DNA of 64,000 nt from Lachnospiraceae bacterium (GTDB taxonomy: Bacteria; Bacillota; Clostridia; Lachnospirales; Lachnospiraceae), in NCBI GenBank assembly GCA_017634455.1, contig JAGBNK010000020.1:62001-126000 (forward strand), in the 5' to 3' direction. A program made the position numbers and the translations under genes. The number at the start of each line of letters is the position of its first letter. Within the stretch, counting starts at the first letter, position 1. Shown in pieces: positions 53,614 to 64,000 of this stretch. The notes under the pieces are model-generated. The model searched no databases, was not told where the DNA came from, and saw only the letters and a list, made by a program, of their open reading frames with translations.

Positions 53614-55803
53614 TTATAAATGTCTGCGTCTAATCCAGATAACCACACCAATTATAATTATAGCAAGAGGCATTACAATTGCCCAAATCAATCCATATAC
53701 AAGTCTCGCATTTTCAGATACTGTAATTGAAGAAATCTTATAATTCTTGGCAGGAATAACAATAGCATTTGCTGCATTTCCATCATCTGCAATCAAACCA
53801 TTTACCAATCCGTTAAATAATACTGCATTTCTACCAGATACTGTACTATTGGCTGTATCACCATTAGATGAAACCATAACATCAGACAATCCAACATATG
53901 AACCAACAACAGTCATGCGTCCCTTAGCATCATTTACAACAGTCATAGCCAAGCTGTACTGTCCAACCTCATCTCCGTCCATAACAGTATATAGAGAAGA
54001 AGCATCACCATTCTTGGCAGCATTGTCAAGATTAGCCATTGACTTGGCTACAGCCTTGTCAGAAGTAGACAGATAAGATGTGCATGCATCATCATTTTCA
54101 CCTGTATATGTCAAGCCAACTGAATAAGGCATTAATACCTTGGACATACCTGCAATATCAGTTGTGGCATCAGTATCTATAACCTCAGGCAATAGATATA
54201 CACCACTTTGAATATAATAAGACTCGTCCTGATCATATACCAATGTCTCTGTAGGCTGAATATTCATATATTTCAGTAATGACTGTAGATTTGTCTCGTT
54301 GCTAATCGAAGCATAATCTAAGGATACAAATACCTGACCACCATTATCTAAATATTTCTCAATTTTAGCCACATCCTCTGCAGACAAATCTGAATGAGGT
54401 CCCATAATAAATAGAGCAGAACAATCATCAGGAATTGCATTTTCCTTTAACAAATCCAAAACTTCTAAATCCACAAATTTCTTGGCAAATATTTCCTGGA
54501 AGTCGCCAGAAATACCAATTTCATCATGACCTGTAAGTTCATAAGCAACTGTATTAGAATCAGAAAGTACATACTGAATTGCAGCCATAACCTGACCTTC
54601 ACAATCATATTCAGTTATCTGATAACTATAAGAGTTCTGATCAACTTCATAAGTATAGATTTCAGAATCCATCATCTGATAATCAGTTCTACCATAATTG
54701 ATAATCTTGTATTTCTCACCACATTCCACAATAATGCTGTTTGGATTAATAGTACTATCAGAATATTTCTGTGTAAATGTAGGATTCGCATCAGTATCAA
54801 TATAAGATACCTTGATATGCTTTGAGGCACTGCTTATATAGCCCAATGTCTTGTCTACGTTTGCATCTTTCTTGCTTTCTGGAATAAGAACATATATATT
54901 GATGTCCTGATTCAAAGTCTGTAAATATTTCTTGGTCTCATCAGTTATCTTATATAATTTGCTCTCTGTTGTATCAATTTCAGAGTAAGTATTAGGAATC
55001 TGTCTAACCCCGAAATTAATACCAACTGATGCAGCTATTACAACCACAATCATTCCAATTGAAAAGACTGATGTAGATAGCATCTTCTTGCTGATTGTCC
55101 ATCTTCTCTTCTGCCATGACTGACATGACAGGAAAATCATAATAACAATCAAAGTAAGATAATATACAATATTTGGAATAGTCAAAATACCGTTGAAGAA
55201 CTTATCCAAAGGCGTGTAAATGTCATAACAGTTTAAAATTTTAGTCAAAATATTTCCATTAGATGAAAGTGCACTTGTAATAGAATTCATCAAATATCCA
55301 ATGAATATAAAAACAAAGGATAAAATAGCTGAAATAAGCACATTTTCACAGAGGGATGAAGCAAATAAACCAATAGCTAAGCAAGCCAGTCCATATAACC
55401 AGAATCCCAACAATCCAACATAGTTCTCACCCATTGGAATCTCACCAAAGATTCGCATAATAACAGGCGAAATAGCAATTATCAAAACAGCAATTGTATA
55501 AGTACATGCCAAAGCTAAATACTTGCCAATCATAATCTTGATCATTGGAACAGGTGAAGTAAGCAACAACTGATCAGTGCGGCTCTTCTTCTCCTCCGCC
55601 AATATTCTCATAGTTAGAATTGGCACAGTAATCAAGAATACAAATGCAATATGGGACAATGAATATGCAATATAAGGATATCCATAAGATAAATTATAAG
55701 TAAAGAAAAATAATCCATATAATCCCAGAGTTATACCAAGAAAAAGGAAGCCTGAGACATTATGAAACATACTGCGCATTTCACGCTTAAATATAGCCAA
55801 CAT
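53614..55803 (-). CDS. ABC transporter permease fused to a GldG-type extracytoplasmic domain
   Basis: A 729-residue membrane protein that joins two parts that are separate in Bacteroidetes as GldF and GldG. Residues 1-240 are an ABC-2-type permease with six helices, including LAEEKKSRTDQLLLTSPVP. After a seventh helix (about 242-262), residues 265-700 form the ABC_transp_aux (GldG-like) domain outside the cell, with LSAEDVAKIEKYLDNGGQVF as a typical stretch. A final helix (about 703-723) ends in basic WIRRRHL. No gliding genes are present and Clostridia do not glide by this system, so export is the more likely role; substrate unknown. GGAGGAGA precedes the ATG. It starts two bases after its ATPase gene. 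Confidence 0.88.
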   Translation of the reverse strand: MLAIFKREMRSMFHNVSGFLFLGITLGLYGLFFFTYNLSYGYPYIAYSLSHIAFVFLITVPILTMRILAEEKKSRTDQLLLTSPVPMIKIMIGKYLALACTYTIAVLIIAISPVIMRIFGEIPMGENYVGLLGFWLYGLACLAIGLFASSLCENVLISAILSFVFIFIGYLMNSITSALSSNGNILTKILNCYDIYTPLDKFFNGILTIPNIVYYLTLIVIMIFLSCQSWQKRRWTISKKMLSTSVFSIGMIVVVIAASVGINFGVRQIPNTYSEIDTTESKLYKITDETKKYLQTLNQDINIYVLIPESKKDANVDKTLGYISSASKHIKVSYIDTDANPTFTQKYSDSTINPNSIIVECGEKYKIINYGRTDYQMMDSEIYTYEVDQNSYSYQITEYDCEGQVMAAIQYVLSDSNTVAYELTGHDEIGISGDFQEIFAKKFVDLEVLDLLKENAIPDDCSALFIMGPHSDLSAEDVAKIEKYLDNGGQVFVSLDYASISNETNLQSLLKYMNIQPTETLVYDQDESYYIQSGVYLLPEVIDTDATTDIAGMSKVLMPYSVGLTYTGENDDACTSYLSTSDKAVAKSMANLDNAAKNGDASSLYTVMDGDEVGQYSLAMTVVNDAKGRMTVVGSYVGLSDVMVSSNGDTANSTVSGRNAVLFNGLVNGLIADDGNAANAIVIPAKNYKISSITVSENARLVYGLIWAIVMPLAIIIIGVVIWIRRRHL

Positions 55804-55804
55804 T

Positions 55805-56743
55805 CTAGTTCTCCTCCTTCTCTGTCAATTCTATAAATACATCTTCCAAAGACTGCTTGTTCTCCTTCATTTCAAGGATTACAATTCCAGCCTTTGCCAA
55901 ATCCATGGACAAATTCTCTCTGATATCAGTGTTTGAATTCATTTTCAAAACAAGACACAGGGAACCATTTTCCCCATTAGAGATATTAAAATCACTGATG
56001 GCATCAATATTTTCCAGAATATCTCTAATAGAATTCTCATCCCCCTTCACAGACAGAATCAATTCTGTAGTGGAATTTAGATTAGAAGCCAGATTCTCCA
56101 CATAGTCGCTGGCAATAAGTCTACCATTATCAATGATAAATACATAATCGCACACAGCCTGAATCTCTGATAAAATATGTGAGCTTAAAATAACAGTATG
56201 ACTCTTGCCCAATTCCTTTATAAGCTCTCTAATCTCAACCATCTGAGATGGATCAAGACCAACTGTAGGTTCATCTAAAATTATAATATCCGGATATCCG
56301 ATTAAAGCCTGAGCCAGACCGACTCTCTGCTTATAACCTTTAGATAAATTCTTGATAAGACGGTTTTCAATATCATCTATCTGAACCTGTGTCATAACAT
56401 CATAAATGACAGAGTCTCTCTCCTTCTTAGGAACTTCCTTCAGCTGGGCGCAGAACTCCAGATACTCATATACAGTCATATCTGTATATAAAGGTGGAAT
56501 TTCCGGCAGATAACCAATATGCTTCTTGGCCTTGCCTGCCTCCTTGAATATATCGTGACCATCAATAGTCACTGTGCCGCTGGTAGCCCCAATATAGCCT
56601 GTCATTATATTCATAGTTGTAGATTTACCAGCACCGTTTTTGCCTAGCAAACCATATATCTTGCCAGGTTCAACTTTGAAGCTTATACCATTTACAGCAT
56701 TTACATCGCCATAAGTTTTGACAATATTTTGTACTTCTAACAA
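55805..56743 (-). CDS. ABC transporter ATP-binding protein (GldA-like)
   Basis: Cytoplasmic ATPase driving the permease encoded two bases downstream. Walker A is GLLGKNGAGKSTTMNI (31-46), the signature is LSKGYKQRVGLAQAL, Walker B is IIILDEPTVGLDPSQM, and the switch His is in ILSSHILSEI. The start is placed at a TTG (56741-56743), eight bases after GGAGG, giving MLEVQNIVKTYG at the N terminus as in relatives. Upstream in-frame ATGs lack a site. The product is 313 residues. Its C-terminal part (about 215-313) is a regulatory domain typical of GldA/CcmA-like subunits. Confidence 0.92.
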   Translation of the reverse strand: MLEVQNIVKTYGDVNAVNGISFKVEPGKIYGLLGKNGAGKSTTMNIMTGYIGATSGTVTIDGHDIFKEAGKAKKHIGYLPEIPPLYTDMTVYEYLEFCAQLKEVPKKERDSVIYDVMTQVQIDDIENRLIKNLSKGYKQRVGLAQALIGYPDIIILDEPTVGLDPSQMVEIRELIKELGKSHTVILSSHILSEIQAVCDYVFIIDNGRLIASDYVENLASNLNSTTELILSVKGDENSIRDILENIDAISDFNISNGENGSLCLVLKMNSNTDIRENLSMDLAKAGIVILEMKENKQSLEDVFIELTEKEEN

Positions 56744-56751
56744 TTTCTTTG

Positions 56752-56756
56752 CCTCC
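56752..56756 (-). promoter_or_regulatory. Ribosome site that fixes the ABC ATPase start
   Basis: Minus-strand GGAGG eight bases before the TTG at 56741-56743. A weak -10-like TATAAT lies further upstream at 56772-56777 with no clear -35 box. Confidence 0.65.
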
Positions 56757-56856
56757 GTTCTCCCGTTTTTCATTATATAAAATGCAATATACATATAAAA
56801 TCATAATGATTTACTGTGGGCTTATAATGAATAAAATATGTATAAAATGTGTTATA

Positions 56857-56892
56857 AACATATAAAAAAGAAGGCCCGCAGACCTTCTTTTT
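56857..56892 (-). terminator. Intrinsic terminator after purA
   Basis: Minus-strand AAAAAGAAGG and CCTTCTTTTT form a 10-bp stem around TCTGCGGG, followed by TTATATG. It lies 28 bases after the purA stop and separates it from the ABC operon. Confidence 0.85.
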
Positions 56893-56920
56893 AGAATCAT
56901 CTGTTTGAAATTAAATTAGA

Positions 56921-58210
56921 CTATTTAATATTTGATTTTCTATAAATAATCTCATCTCTTCCTGGCCCATTAGAAACCATTGTAATAGGATATCCAATCT
57001 GTTCCTCAATGAATTCTACATAATTACGGCAGTTTTCTGGAAGATCCTCATAATTTCTAATTCCACGAATATCACATTTCCATCCAGGTAAAGTCTTGAA
57101 TACCGGCTTAGCTTTCTCAAGCTTTGTAGTAACAGGGAATTCTGTTGTAACTTCACCATCGATTTCATAACCAACACATACAGGAATCTCATCTAAGTAT
57201 CCCAATACATCAAGTACTGTAAATGCCACATCAGATGTACCCTGCATACGGCAACCATATTTACTAGCAACACAGTCGAACCAGCCTACTCTACGAGGAC
57301 GGCCTGTTGTAGCACCAAACTCACCCTTGTCGCCACCGCGTCTACGAAGTTCATCTGCTTCGTCGCCAAATATTTCACTAACAAATGCTCCTGCACCTAC
57401 AGCAGATGAATAAGCCTTACATACTGTAACAACCTGCTCAATTGACTGAGCTGGAAGTCCTGCACCAATACATCCGTATGGAGCGAGTGTAGATGAAGAA
57501 GTAACCATTGGATAGATTCCATGATCTGGATCCTTTAATGTACCAAGCTGGCCTTCCAAAAGGATTGTCTTGCCGTCTTTCAACGCCTGATTGAGGAATA
57601 CTCCAACATCAGCAACATATGGTGCAACCATATCTCTGTACTCATGAAGAGTCTCTAATAACTCATCAGGATTAATAGCTGGCTTATGATAGAGATGCTC
57701 AAGAAGTACATTCTTGGTCTCGCATACTCTCTGAACCTTTGTCTTCAATGTTTCCTCGTCAAATAATTCCTGAACCTGGAAACCAATCTTGGCATATTTA
57801 TCAGAATAGAAAGGAGCAATACCAGATTTAGTAGAACCGAAAGAAGCTTTACCAAGGCGCTCCTCCTCATATTGATCAAAGAGGACATGATAAGGCATTA
57901 CAATCTGTGCTCTGTCAGAAACCAAAATCTTTGGAGTAGGCACACCCTCATCAACAATACTCTTGATTTCATTAAACAACTTTGGAATATCAAGAGCTAC
58001 ACCATTTCCAATCACACTTGTTGTATGTCCGTAGAACACACCAGATGGTAATGTATGAAGAGCAAATCTACCGTAATCATTTACAATAGTATGACCAGCA
58101 TTAGCTCCTCCCTGGAAACGTACAATAATGTCCGCATCCTTTGCCATCATATCAGTGATTTTTCCTTTTCCTTCGTCGCCCCAATTGGCTCCTACTACAG
58201 CTTTTACCAT
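56921..58210 (-). CDS. purA: Adenylosuccinate synthetase
   Basis: Commits IMP to AMP synthesis using GTP and aspartate. The N terminus MVKAVVGANWGDEGKGKITD carries the GTP/IMP loop GDEGKG (12-17). RFQGGANAGHTIV, LPSGVFY, FGSTKSGIAP and TTGRPRRVGWFD are all family signatures. About 429 residues is normal. The ATG at 58208-58210 lies six bases after AAGGAGG; an earlier in-frame start lacks a site. The gap to degV is 30 bases, so the two are likely co-transcribed. A terminator follows. Confidence 0.97.
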   Translation of the reverse strand: MVKAVVGANWGDEGKGKITDMMAKDADIIVRFQGGANAGHTIVNDYGRFALHTLPSGVFYGHTTSVIGNGVALDIPKLFNEIKSIVDEGVPTPKILVSDRAQIVMPYHVLFDQYEEERLGKASFGSTKSGIAPFYSDKYAKIGFQVQELFDEETLKTKVQRVCETKNVLLEHLYHKPAINPDELLETLHEYRDMVAPYVADVGVFLNQALKDGKTILLEGQLGTLKDPDHGIYPMVTSSSTLAPYGCIGAGLPAQSIEQVVTVCKAYSSAVGAGAFVSEIFGDEADELRRRGGDKGEFGATTGRPRRVGWFDCVASKYGCRMQGTSDVAFTVLDVLGYLDEIPVCVGYEIDGEVTTEFPVTTKLEKAKPVFKTLPGWKCDIRGIRNYEDLPENCRNYVEFIEEQIGYPITMVSNGPGRDEIIYRKSNIK

Positions 58211-58240
58211 GGTAATCCTCCTTAAAAGCAAATTAATTTA

Positions 58241-59107
58241 TTATACATCCAGTCTTTTAGTACATGTAACTGCAAGAGAACCTGGACCTATATGACAAGA
58301 TACAGAAAGTGATAATGGATCAACCCATACCTCTCTATCTGGCCAACGCTTCAACACTTCCTCCTTAAATTCCAATGCAGCCTCATAATTATTGGTATGT
58401 GCAATGGCGATTACAGTGTTCTCACCTGTTGGGTCCTTCAAATCTTCAGTAATATTCTTTTCAATTGCATCAAGCATGGTCTGCTTAGCCTGCTTCATTG
58501 TTCTGGCCATAGCGAACTTATCTAACTTCTCGCCTCTAATCTGTAATACAGGCTTGATTTTCAATAAGCTTCCAATGGCTGCTACTGCAGGAGTAAGTCT
58601 GCCACCCTTTCTCAGATAATCCAATGTATTAACAGTAATATAAATAAATGAATCCATCTTAGTTTCTTCAAGTATCTCTTTAATTTCAGCAGCGCTCTTG
58701 CCCTCATCAGCCAATCTCTTGGCATCAAGAACAGATAATTTCATAGTAACTGAAATTCTCTGCAAATCTGCAACTACTACCTTGCCGTCATAATCCTGGG
58801 ACAACATGTAAGCAGTCTCACAAGAACTACTCAATCCACTAGACATTGGAATATATACAACTTCATCATATTCCTCAAGAAGTTCGTCCCATTTATCCAT
58901 AACTTCTCCTACAAGAGGCATAGAAGTTGTAATCTCTTTGGACTCTTCTAATTTGGTATAAAAATCTTCCTGAGATAAATCTATATCTTCATAAAACAAC
59001 TGGCCATCAAAGTAAAATGGCATAGGCAAAACATATACGCCTAAGTCTTTTGCTTCTGACTGCGTAATACCTGAATTACTATCAGTTAAAATTGCAACTT
59101 TGCTCAT
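58241..59107 (-). CDS. DegV-family fatty-acid-binding protein
   Basis: Protein of the DegV/FakB family, which binds a fatty acid and presents it to the kinase FakA. The 288-residue sequence has the N-terminal VAILTDSNSGITQSEAKDLG, GEVMDKWDELLEEYDEVVYI, the SSGLSSSCETA motif and IYITVNTLDYLRKGGRL. The C-terminal HIGPGSLAV is typical. No fakA is in the window. AAAGGA precedes the ATG. It has a probable promoter and leads into purA. Confidence 0.93.
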   Translation of the reverse strand: MSKVAILTDSNSGITQSEAKDLGVYVLPMPFYFDGQLFYEDIDLSQEDFYTKLEESKEITTSMPLVGEVMDKWDELLEEYDEVVYIPMSSGLSSSCETAYMLSQDYDGKVVVADLQRISVTMKLSVLDAKRLADEGKSAAEIKEILEETKMDSFIYITVNTLDYLRKGGRLTPAVAAIGSLLKIKPVLQIRGEKLDKFAMARTMKQAKQTMLDAIEKNITEDLKDPTGENTVIAIAHTNNYEAALEFKEEVLKRWPDREVWVDPLSLSVSCHIGPGSLAVTCTKRLDV

Positions 59108-59155
59108 AATTTATCCTTTCCTAAAAGCATGTCAACTCTCCAACACACGGATAAA

Positions 59156-59184
59156 ATTTTAACATATTTGATATAGTGACACAA
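59156..59184 (-). promoter_or_regulatory. Probable sigma-A promoter of degV-purA
   Basis: Minus-strand TTGTGT, 17-base spacer, TAAAAT, downstream of the groEL terminator. The -10 box is good and the -35 box weak. Confidence 0.5.
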
Positions 59185-59196
59185 GTTGCAAAGACA

Positions 59197-59239
59197 CAAA
59201 AAAATACTGCTTCCCTCCTTTATTAAGGAAGCAGTATTT
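59197..59239 (-). terminator. Intrinsic terminator after groEL
   Basis: Minus-strand AAATACTGCTTCC and GGAAGCAGTATTT form a perfect 13-bp stem around a 12-base loop, followed by a run of T. It starts nine bases past the groEL stop. Confidence 0.9.
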
Positions 59240-59247
59240 ATAAATAT

Positions 59248-61181
<1,934 letters not shown>

Positions 61182-61217
61182 AATATATATACCTCCTATG
61201 ATTAACTATAAGTTTTG

Positions 61218-61244
61218 TTAGCACTCAAACCTATTGAGTGCTAA
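61218..61244 (-). promoter_or_regulatory. CIRCE operator (HrcA-binding site) of groESL
   Basis: TTAGCACTC, nine bases, GAGTGCTAA, the exact CIRCE consensus. It lies in the groES leader, just after the expected transcription start, so HrcA should repress the operon until heat or misfolded protein titrates GroEL. The hrcA gene is outside the window. Confidence 0.97.
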
Positions 61245-61255
61245 ACACAAGTAAT

Positions 61256-61284
61256 ATAATAGTTTTCCTTCCTGTAAAATACAA
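61256..61284 (-). promoter_or_regulatory. Probable sigma-A promoter of groESL
   Basis: Minus-strand TTGTAT, 17-base spacer, TATTAT. The predicted start falls a few bases before the CIRCE element. Confidence 0.6.
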
Positions 61285-61292
61285 CCAATAAT

Positions 61293-61335
61293 CAAAAAGG
61301 AAACCAGAGTATATCTCTCACAGACTCTCGTTTCC
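61293..61335 (-). terminator. Probable terminator after the DUF2974 gene
   Basis: Minus-strand GGAAACGAGAGT and ACTCTGGTTTCC (61299-61335) form an 11-pair stem with one mismatch, followed by TTTTTGATT. It lies 52 bases past the stop at 61388. Confidence 0.7.
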
Positions 61336-61387
61336 TCGTTTTTTCTCTTTATATCTCACGAAATCAATAAATTCTATTAAAATATAA

Positions 61388-62542
61388 TTAATTATTTCTC
61401 AAGAAAGAATGTAATCTGTTTTGGAATTCATCCATATTGCTTTGCATTGTTGTTGCAATAGTTGCATTTCCAGAAGATATAAATCTCTTAATAACCTCCC
61501 CCATCATAGTCTGCTGTTCTGGAGACAAATCCTTGAGAAACTTACTCATCTCCTGCATGGATTTCATCTTGTTATTGGTCAGTTCATCTAAAGTCAGAGC
61601 ACCTGATGACTCCAAAATTCCAAACAAGGTATCTACAAATTCTTTTCTCTCCTCAGGTTTTAAACTATAAATCCAGTTCTTAAGAGTCTTATCAAGCATC
61701 ACACTGGATTCCTTGAGATTCTCTGTAAGTACAAATCTATTTCGCAACACCTGCCAACTCATTGGATCATGCTGCATAGGTCCTTTTTGAGAGCTCAAGA
61801 CAAAACGGTTATCCATTTCATTTTCCAGAAGAATTCCTACTACAGATTCCTCAGGCAATGTACTTATAACCTTGGGCTTAATATTCTGATAGCCTTCCTT
61901 TTTCATAATTTCAGGAAGAAATCCCGGGCCATCATTGCAATATACATTGATAATCTTTCTGCTGATATCAGGCTCACAAAAGGCTGAGGCAAATACAGCG
62001 AAGTTGCCTCCCTTTGAATGTCCCCCCACTCTCAGTTTCTTGAATAAACCTTTAAAATGGGCATTTAAATATTCCGCAGCTCGGAGCTGACCTTCTGTCT
62101 CATACATAAAAGACATGTTGAAGTCTTCCTTCCAGCCTACAATAGTATTGTCAGTTCCCCTAAATGCCACGAAGTAAGATCCGTCTGGCAAAATATATGT
62201 AACCACAGAGAACTGAGACTGCTTATCCTGATCTATATCATTAATATAACAACAGAGTTTCACACTGTTAAAGCGAACCCCATCTATCATTTTCTTCATG
62301 AGAAATGGCGCCACTTTAGTAGATGAATTCTGGGCCATAATCTCTTCATCCGTATATTTTTCAAAGAATATTTTGCATACATCCTTGATATCTACGAAAT
62401 CATCGAGACCGTTATCCGGCACAATTCCCTCAAAATTCGTATAGGCTAATTCTGACAGAATCAGATTATCCACCTCATTAAAAGGATCTGCGGTAAAAGG
62501 AATATCTCCTCTCCAGTCTAAGTAATCGCTTATATTTGCCAT
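61388..62542 (-). CDS. DUF2974 (Mbeg1-like) alpha/beta hydrolase, function unknown
   Basis: A 384-residue cytoplasmic protein of the lipase-like DUF2974 family. The nucleophile elbow is GGHSKGGNFA with Ser176; before it come FVAFRGTDNTIVGWKEDFNM and the start ANISDYLDWRGDIPFTADPF, all diagnostic. The C-terminal third (about 280-384) is helical and methionine-rich, with MQEMSKFLKDLSPEQQTMMG, and has no catalytic look. The substrate is not known. The site GGGGGGAG lies about six bases before the ATG. It is last in an operon with a membrane protein and a CPBP protease, and ends in a hairpin. Confidence 0.87.
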   Translation of the reverse strand: MANISDYLDWRGDIPFTADPFNEVDNLILSELAYTNFEGIVPDNGLDDFVDIKDVCKIFFEKYTDEEIMAQNSSTKVAPFLMKKMIDGVRFNSVKLCCYINDIDQDKQSQFSVVTYILPDGSYFVAFRGTDNTIVGWKEDFNMSFMYETEGQLRAAEYLNAHFKGLFKKLRVGGHSKGGNFAVFASAFCEPDISRKIINVYCNDGPGFLPEIMKKEGYQNIKPKVISTLPEESVVGILLENEMDNRFVLSSQKGPMQHDPMSWQVLRNRFVLTENLKESSVMLDKTLKNWIYSLKPEERKEFVDTLFGILESSGALTLDELTNNKMKSMQEMSKFLKDLSPEQQTMMGEVIKRFISSGNATIATTMQSNMDEFQNRLHSFLRNN

Positions 62543-62557
62543 AACTTCTCCCCCCTA

Positions 62558-63316
62558 TTATTCTTCAAACATATCAGAGTTACTATCCTCTGTTTCATCT
62601 ACAGAAGTATTTTCCTCATACTCATCAGTCTCGGCATTATCATTTACCGAATTATCCTTGGATGAATTATTAGCAGATTTTAAGCCGTCGAACCACTCAT
62701 CTCCCTCTTCCAAATGACGATCCATCTCACGGGCAACTTCTTTGTGATACTTAGAAGTTCTGATTGCCACAAAAACCAGAGAAAGCAATGACAAAACTCC
62801 AGTTGCAACAAGAGTTGAATACAAAGCTATAGGCCACTTGGACATAACCTTCCACAGATCAAGCAAAATCATAATGGATGCAAAGCATGCGCTCATGGAA
62901 AATATCAGACTCAAAACCCAGGTCTTTCCCTCCAGGTTTTTCAACTGCACTGTATTTTGCAGCATTACAACACCCATGGCGAGAACCATAAGTCCCATAT
63001 AATTTGGAATGGTTGCTGCAATTTCCTTGGAGCGAATAAGACTTACTGCTCCTAATATTACAAGCAGTACTCCAAAGGAGAATCCATAATTGGTAGTCTG
63101 CTGAAATTCTCTACGAAGGAAATATCTGCTAATAAGCCAGATTCCCCACAGCAATAAGCAGCCCCCTGCTCCATAACAGAAATATACCATCTTCACCTGC
63201 TGGCACATTATAAGCACCAAGCCTAGGAGAATCATAATAATAGATGTAAATATTATGGCAATATTTCCCACAATATTTGGATTTTCATTTGGTTTTACAT
63301 ATTTTTTATTTTTCAT
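62558..63316 (-). CDS. DUF308-like (HdeD-type) membrane protein with acidic tail
   Basis: A 252-residue protein with six membrane helices arranged in pairs (about 15-38, 43-63, 75-93, 102-120, 130-152 and 163-186), as in DUF308/HdeD proteins. A long acidic, Asn- and Ser-rich cytoplasmic tail (about 212-252) ends DMFEE. Family function is unknown. It starts one base after the CPBP gene stop, with GGGGGT about six bases before the ATG, and lies 15 bases upstream of the DUF2974 gene, so the three are one operon. Confidence 0.75.
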   Translation of the reverse strand: MKNKKYVKPNENPNIVGNIAIIFTSIIMILLGLVLIMCQQVKMVYFCYGAGGCLLLWGIWLISRYFLRREFQQTTNYGFSFGVLLVILGAVSLIRSKEIAATIPNYMGLMVLAMGVVMLQNTVQLKNLEGKTWVLSLIFSMSACFASIMILLDLWKVMSKWPIALYSTLVATGVLSLLSLVFVAIRTSKYHKEVAREMDRHLEEGDEWFDGLKSANNSSKDNSVNDNAETDEYEENTSVDETEDSNSDMFEE

Positions 63317-63317
63317 T

Positions 63318-63977
63318 TCAACCCCCTATTATTGTAGCCAATACAACAGCCAAATTGGTCAAGCCGTGGGCCAAGATTGGCAGATGTAATTTATCAGTCT
63401 TGCCATATAAATAACCCAGGGCAATTCCCATAATGGATGCATAGAGAAACTGCACCAGATTCATATGCATCATTCCGAAAATCAAAGCGGATATAATAAC
63501 AGCCGGCCACATGCCCAGCCACATTTTCAGCTGACCACATATACAGCCTCGATATACCAGTTCCTCCAAAACAGGAACCAACATACAGTTAACTATTATT
63601 TTGCATATTACATTTCCACTATATAACACTTCATTGGCTTTTGCATAGGAATTTGACATTTGTAGGATTCCAAGTCTGGTAAATAATATATTTAACAGAA
63701 TTCCAAGAACCACAATGGCGCCTATTCCAAGGATTTCCCATAGAAATGTATCCCTGTTATACAATTTATTATTTCTCACAATTGGCAATCGAATATATAT
63801 CAGATAAATGATTACAATTGTAACAACAGCCGATACCCCCAGCCAAAACAAAGGTGGCATAAGGCTTCCCCATATATTGCTTGTAAGCATATATAAGAAA
63901 TTATAAATGAGAAAATATGTCAAAAGTGGATATATCAGCTGAATAATTCTATTAAATATTATTCTGGATTTTGGCAT
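63318..63977 (-). CDS. CPBP-family intramembrane glutamic endopeptidase
   Basis: Membrane protease or protease-like protein of the CPBP (CAAX/Abi) family. The 219 residues have about six helices. The motif VLEELVYRG gives Glu138, Glu139 and Arg143; GMMHMNLVQF supplies His171 and ILAHGLTNLA His204, so the catalytic set is complete. Substrate unknown; relatives process prenylated proteins or bacteriocin-type peptides. AGAGGAG lies nine bases before the ATG. Promoter lies beyond the right edge. First gene of the operon with the DUF308-like and DUF2974 proteins. Confidence 0.87.
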   Translation of the reverse strand: MPKSRIIFNRIIQLIYPLLTYFLIYNFLYMLTSNIWGSLMPPLFWLGVSAVVTIVIIYLIYIRLPIVRNNKLYNRDTFLWEILGIGAIVVLGILLNILFTRLGILQMSNSYAKANEVLYSGNVICKIIVNCMLVPVLEELVYRGCICGQLKMWLGMWPAVIISALIFGMMHMNLVQFLYASIMGIALGYLYGKTDKLHLPILAHGLTNLAVVLATIIGG

Positions 63978-64000
63978 CTAACATTTCTCCTCTTTGTTGG

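Overview
The window is AT-rich, uses standard bacterial signals (AGGAGG-type ribosome sites, sigma-A promoters, short hairpin-plus-T terminators) and carries a Firmicutes gene set: sepF, mreBCD-mrdA-minC-rodA, phoH-pgpH-ybeY, rex, a CIRCE-controlled groESL, fhs and a class II aroA. Gene content and order fit an anaerobic member of the Lachnospiraceae (Clostridia). That placement is inferred from synteny and family membership, not from a search. No tRNA, rRNA, CRISPR array, insertion sequence or prophage was seen, and no stretch longer than about 300 bases lacks a gene.

Positions 1-34745 (all minus strand, reading from right to left) form a dense run: uppP, ftsK, fhs, a zinc-ribbon/TPR surface protein, rlmH, phoH, a degenerate pgpH, ybeY, a DUF3048 protein, a MurJ-like flippase, two FAD oxidoreductases, mutS, mutL, miaA, a PLP enzyme, mreB, mreC, mreD, mrdA (PBP2), minC, rodA, mgsA, a D,D-carboxypeptidase, an HlyD-like protein, yggS and sepF. 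A terminator follows sepF, and a 3'-truncated aroB follows that. Overlapping or nearly touching genes suggest long transcripts that couple lipid-carrier recycling, lipid II export, cell elongation, septum placement and DNA mismatch repair.

Positions 34746-46078 (minus strand) hold glgA, yebC and nnr, then a coiled-coil protein of unknown role and rex, then an ABC-F ATPase, icd and leuS. Clear promoters lie before uppP, rex and leuS, and terminators lie after glgA and after the coiled-coil gene. A divergent promoter region at 45980-46225 separates leuS from the plus-strand pair tyrA-aroA (aromatic amino acid synthesis).

Positions 48740-56892 are the most accessory-like part: an SPFH/prohibitin protein, a SEC-C protein, a 71-residue membrane protein with a consensus promoter, a sortase-type surface protein, a membrane-embedded LuxR-type regulator and a GldA/GldF-GldG-type ABC exporter. 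The right end holds degV-purA, the groES-groEL operon under CIRCE control, and a three-gene membrane/hydrolase operon (CPBP protease, DUF308-like protein, DUF2974 hydrolase).

No wholly new system stands out. The most interesting points are lineage-specific changes in core genes: a PgpH homologue that has lost its HD dyad, a methylglyoxal synthase lacking the catalytic aspartate, a MinC without MinD/MinE beside it, a divergent MreB, a PBP2 with a very large insert, and an unusual LeuRS editing motif. The membrane LuxR protein beside a cell-wall-anchored protein is also of interest.
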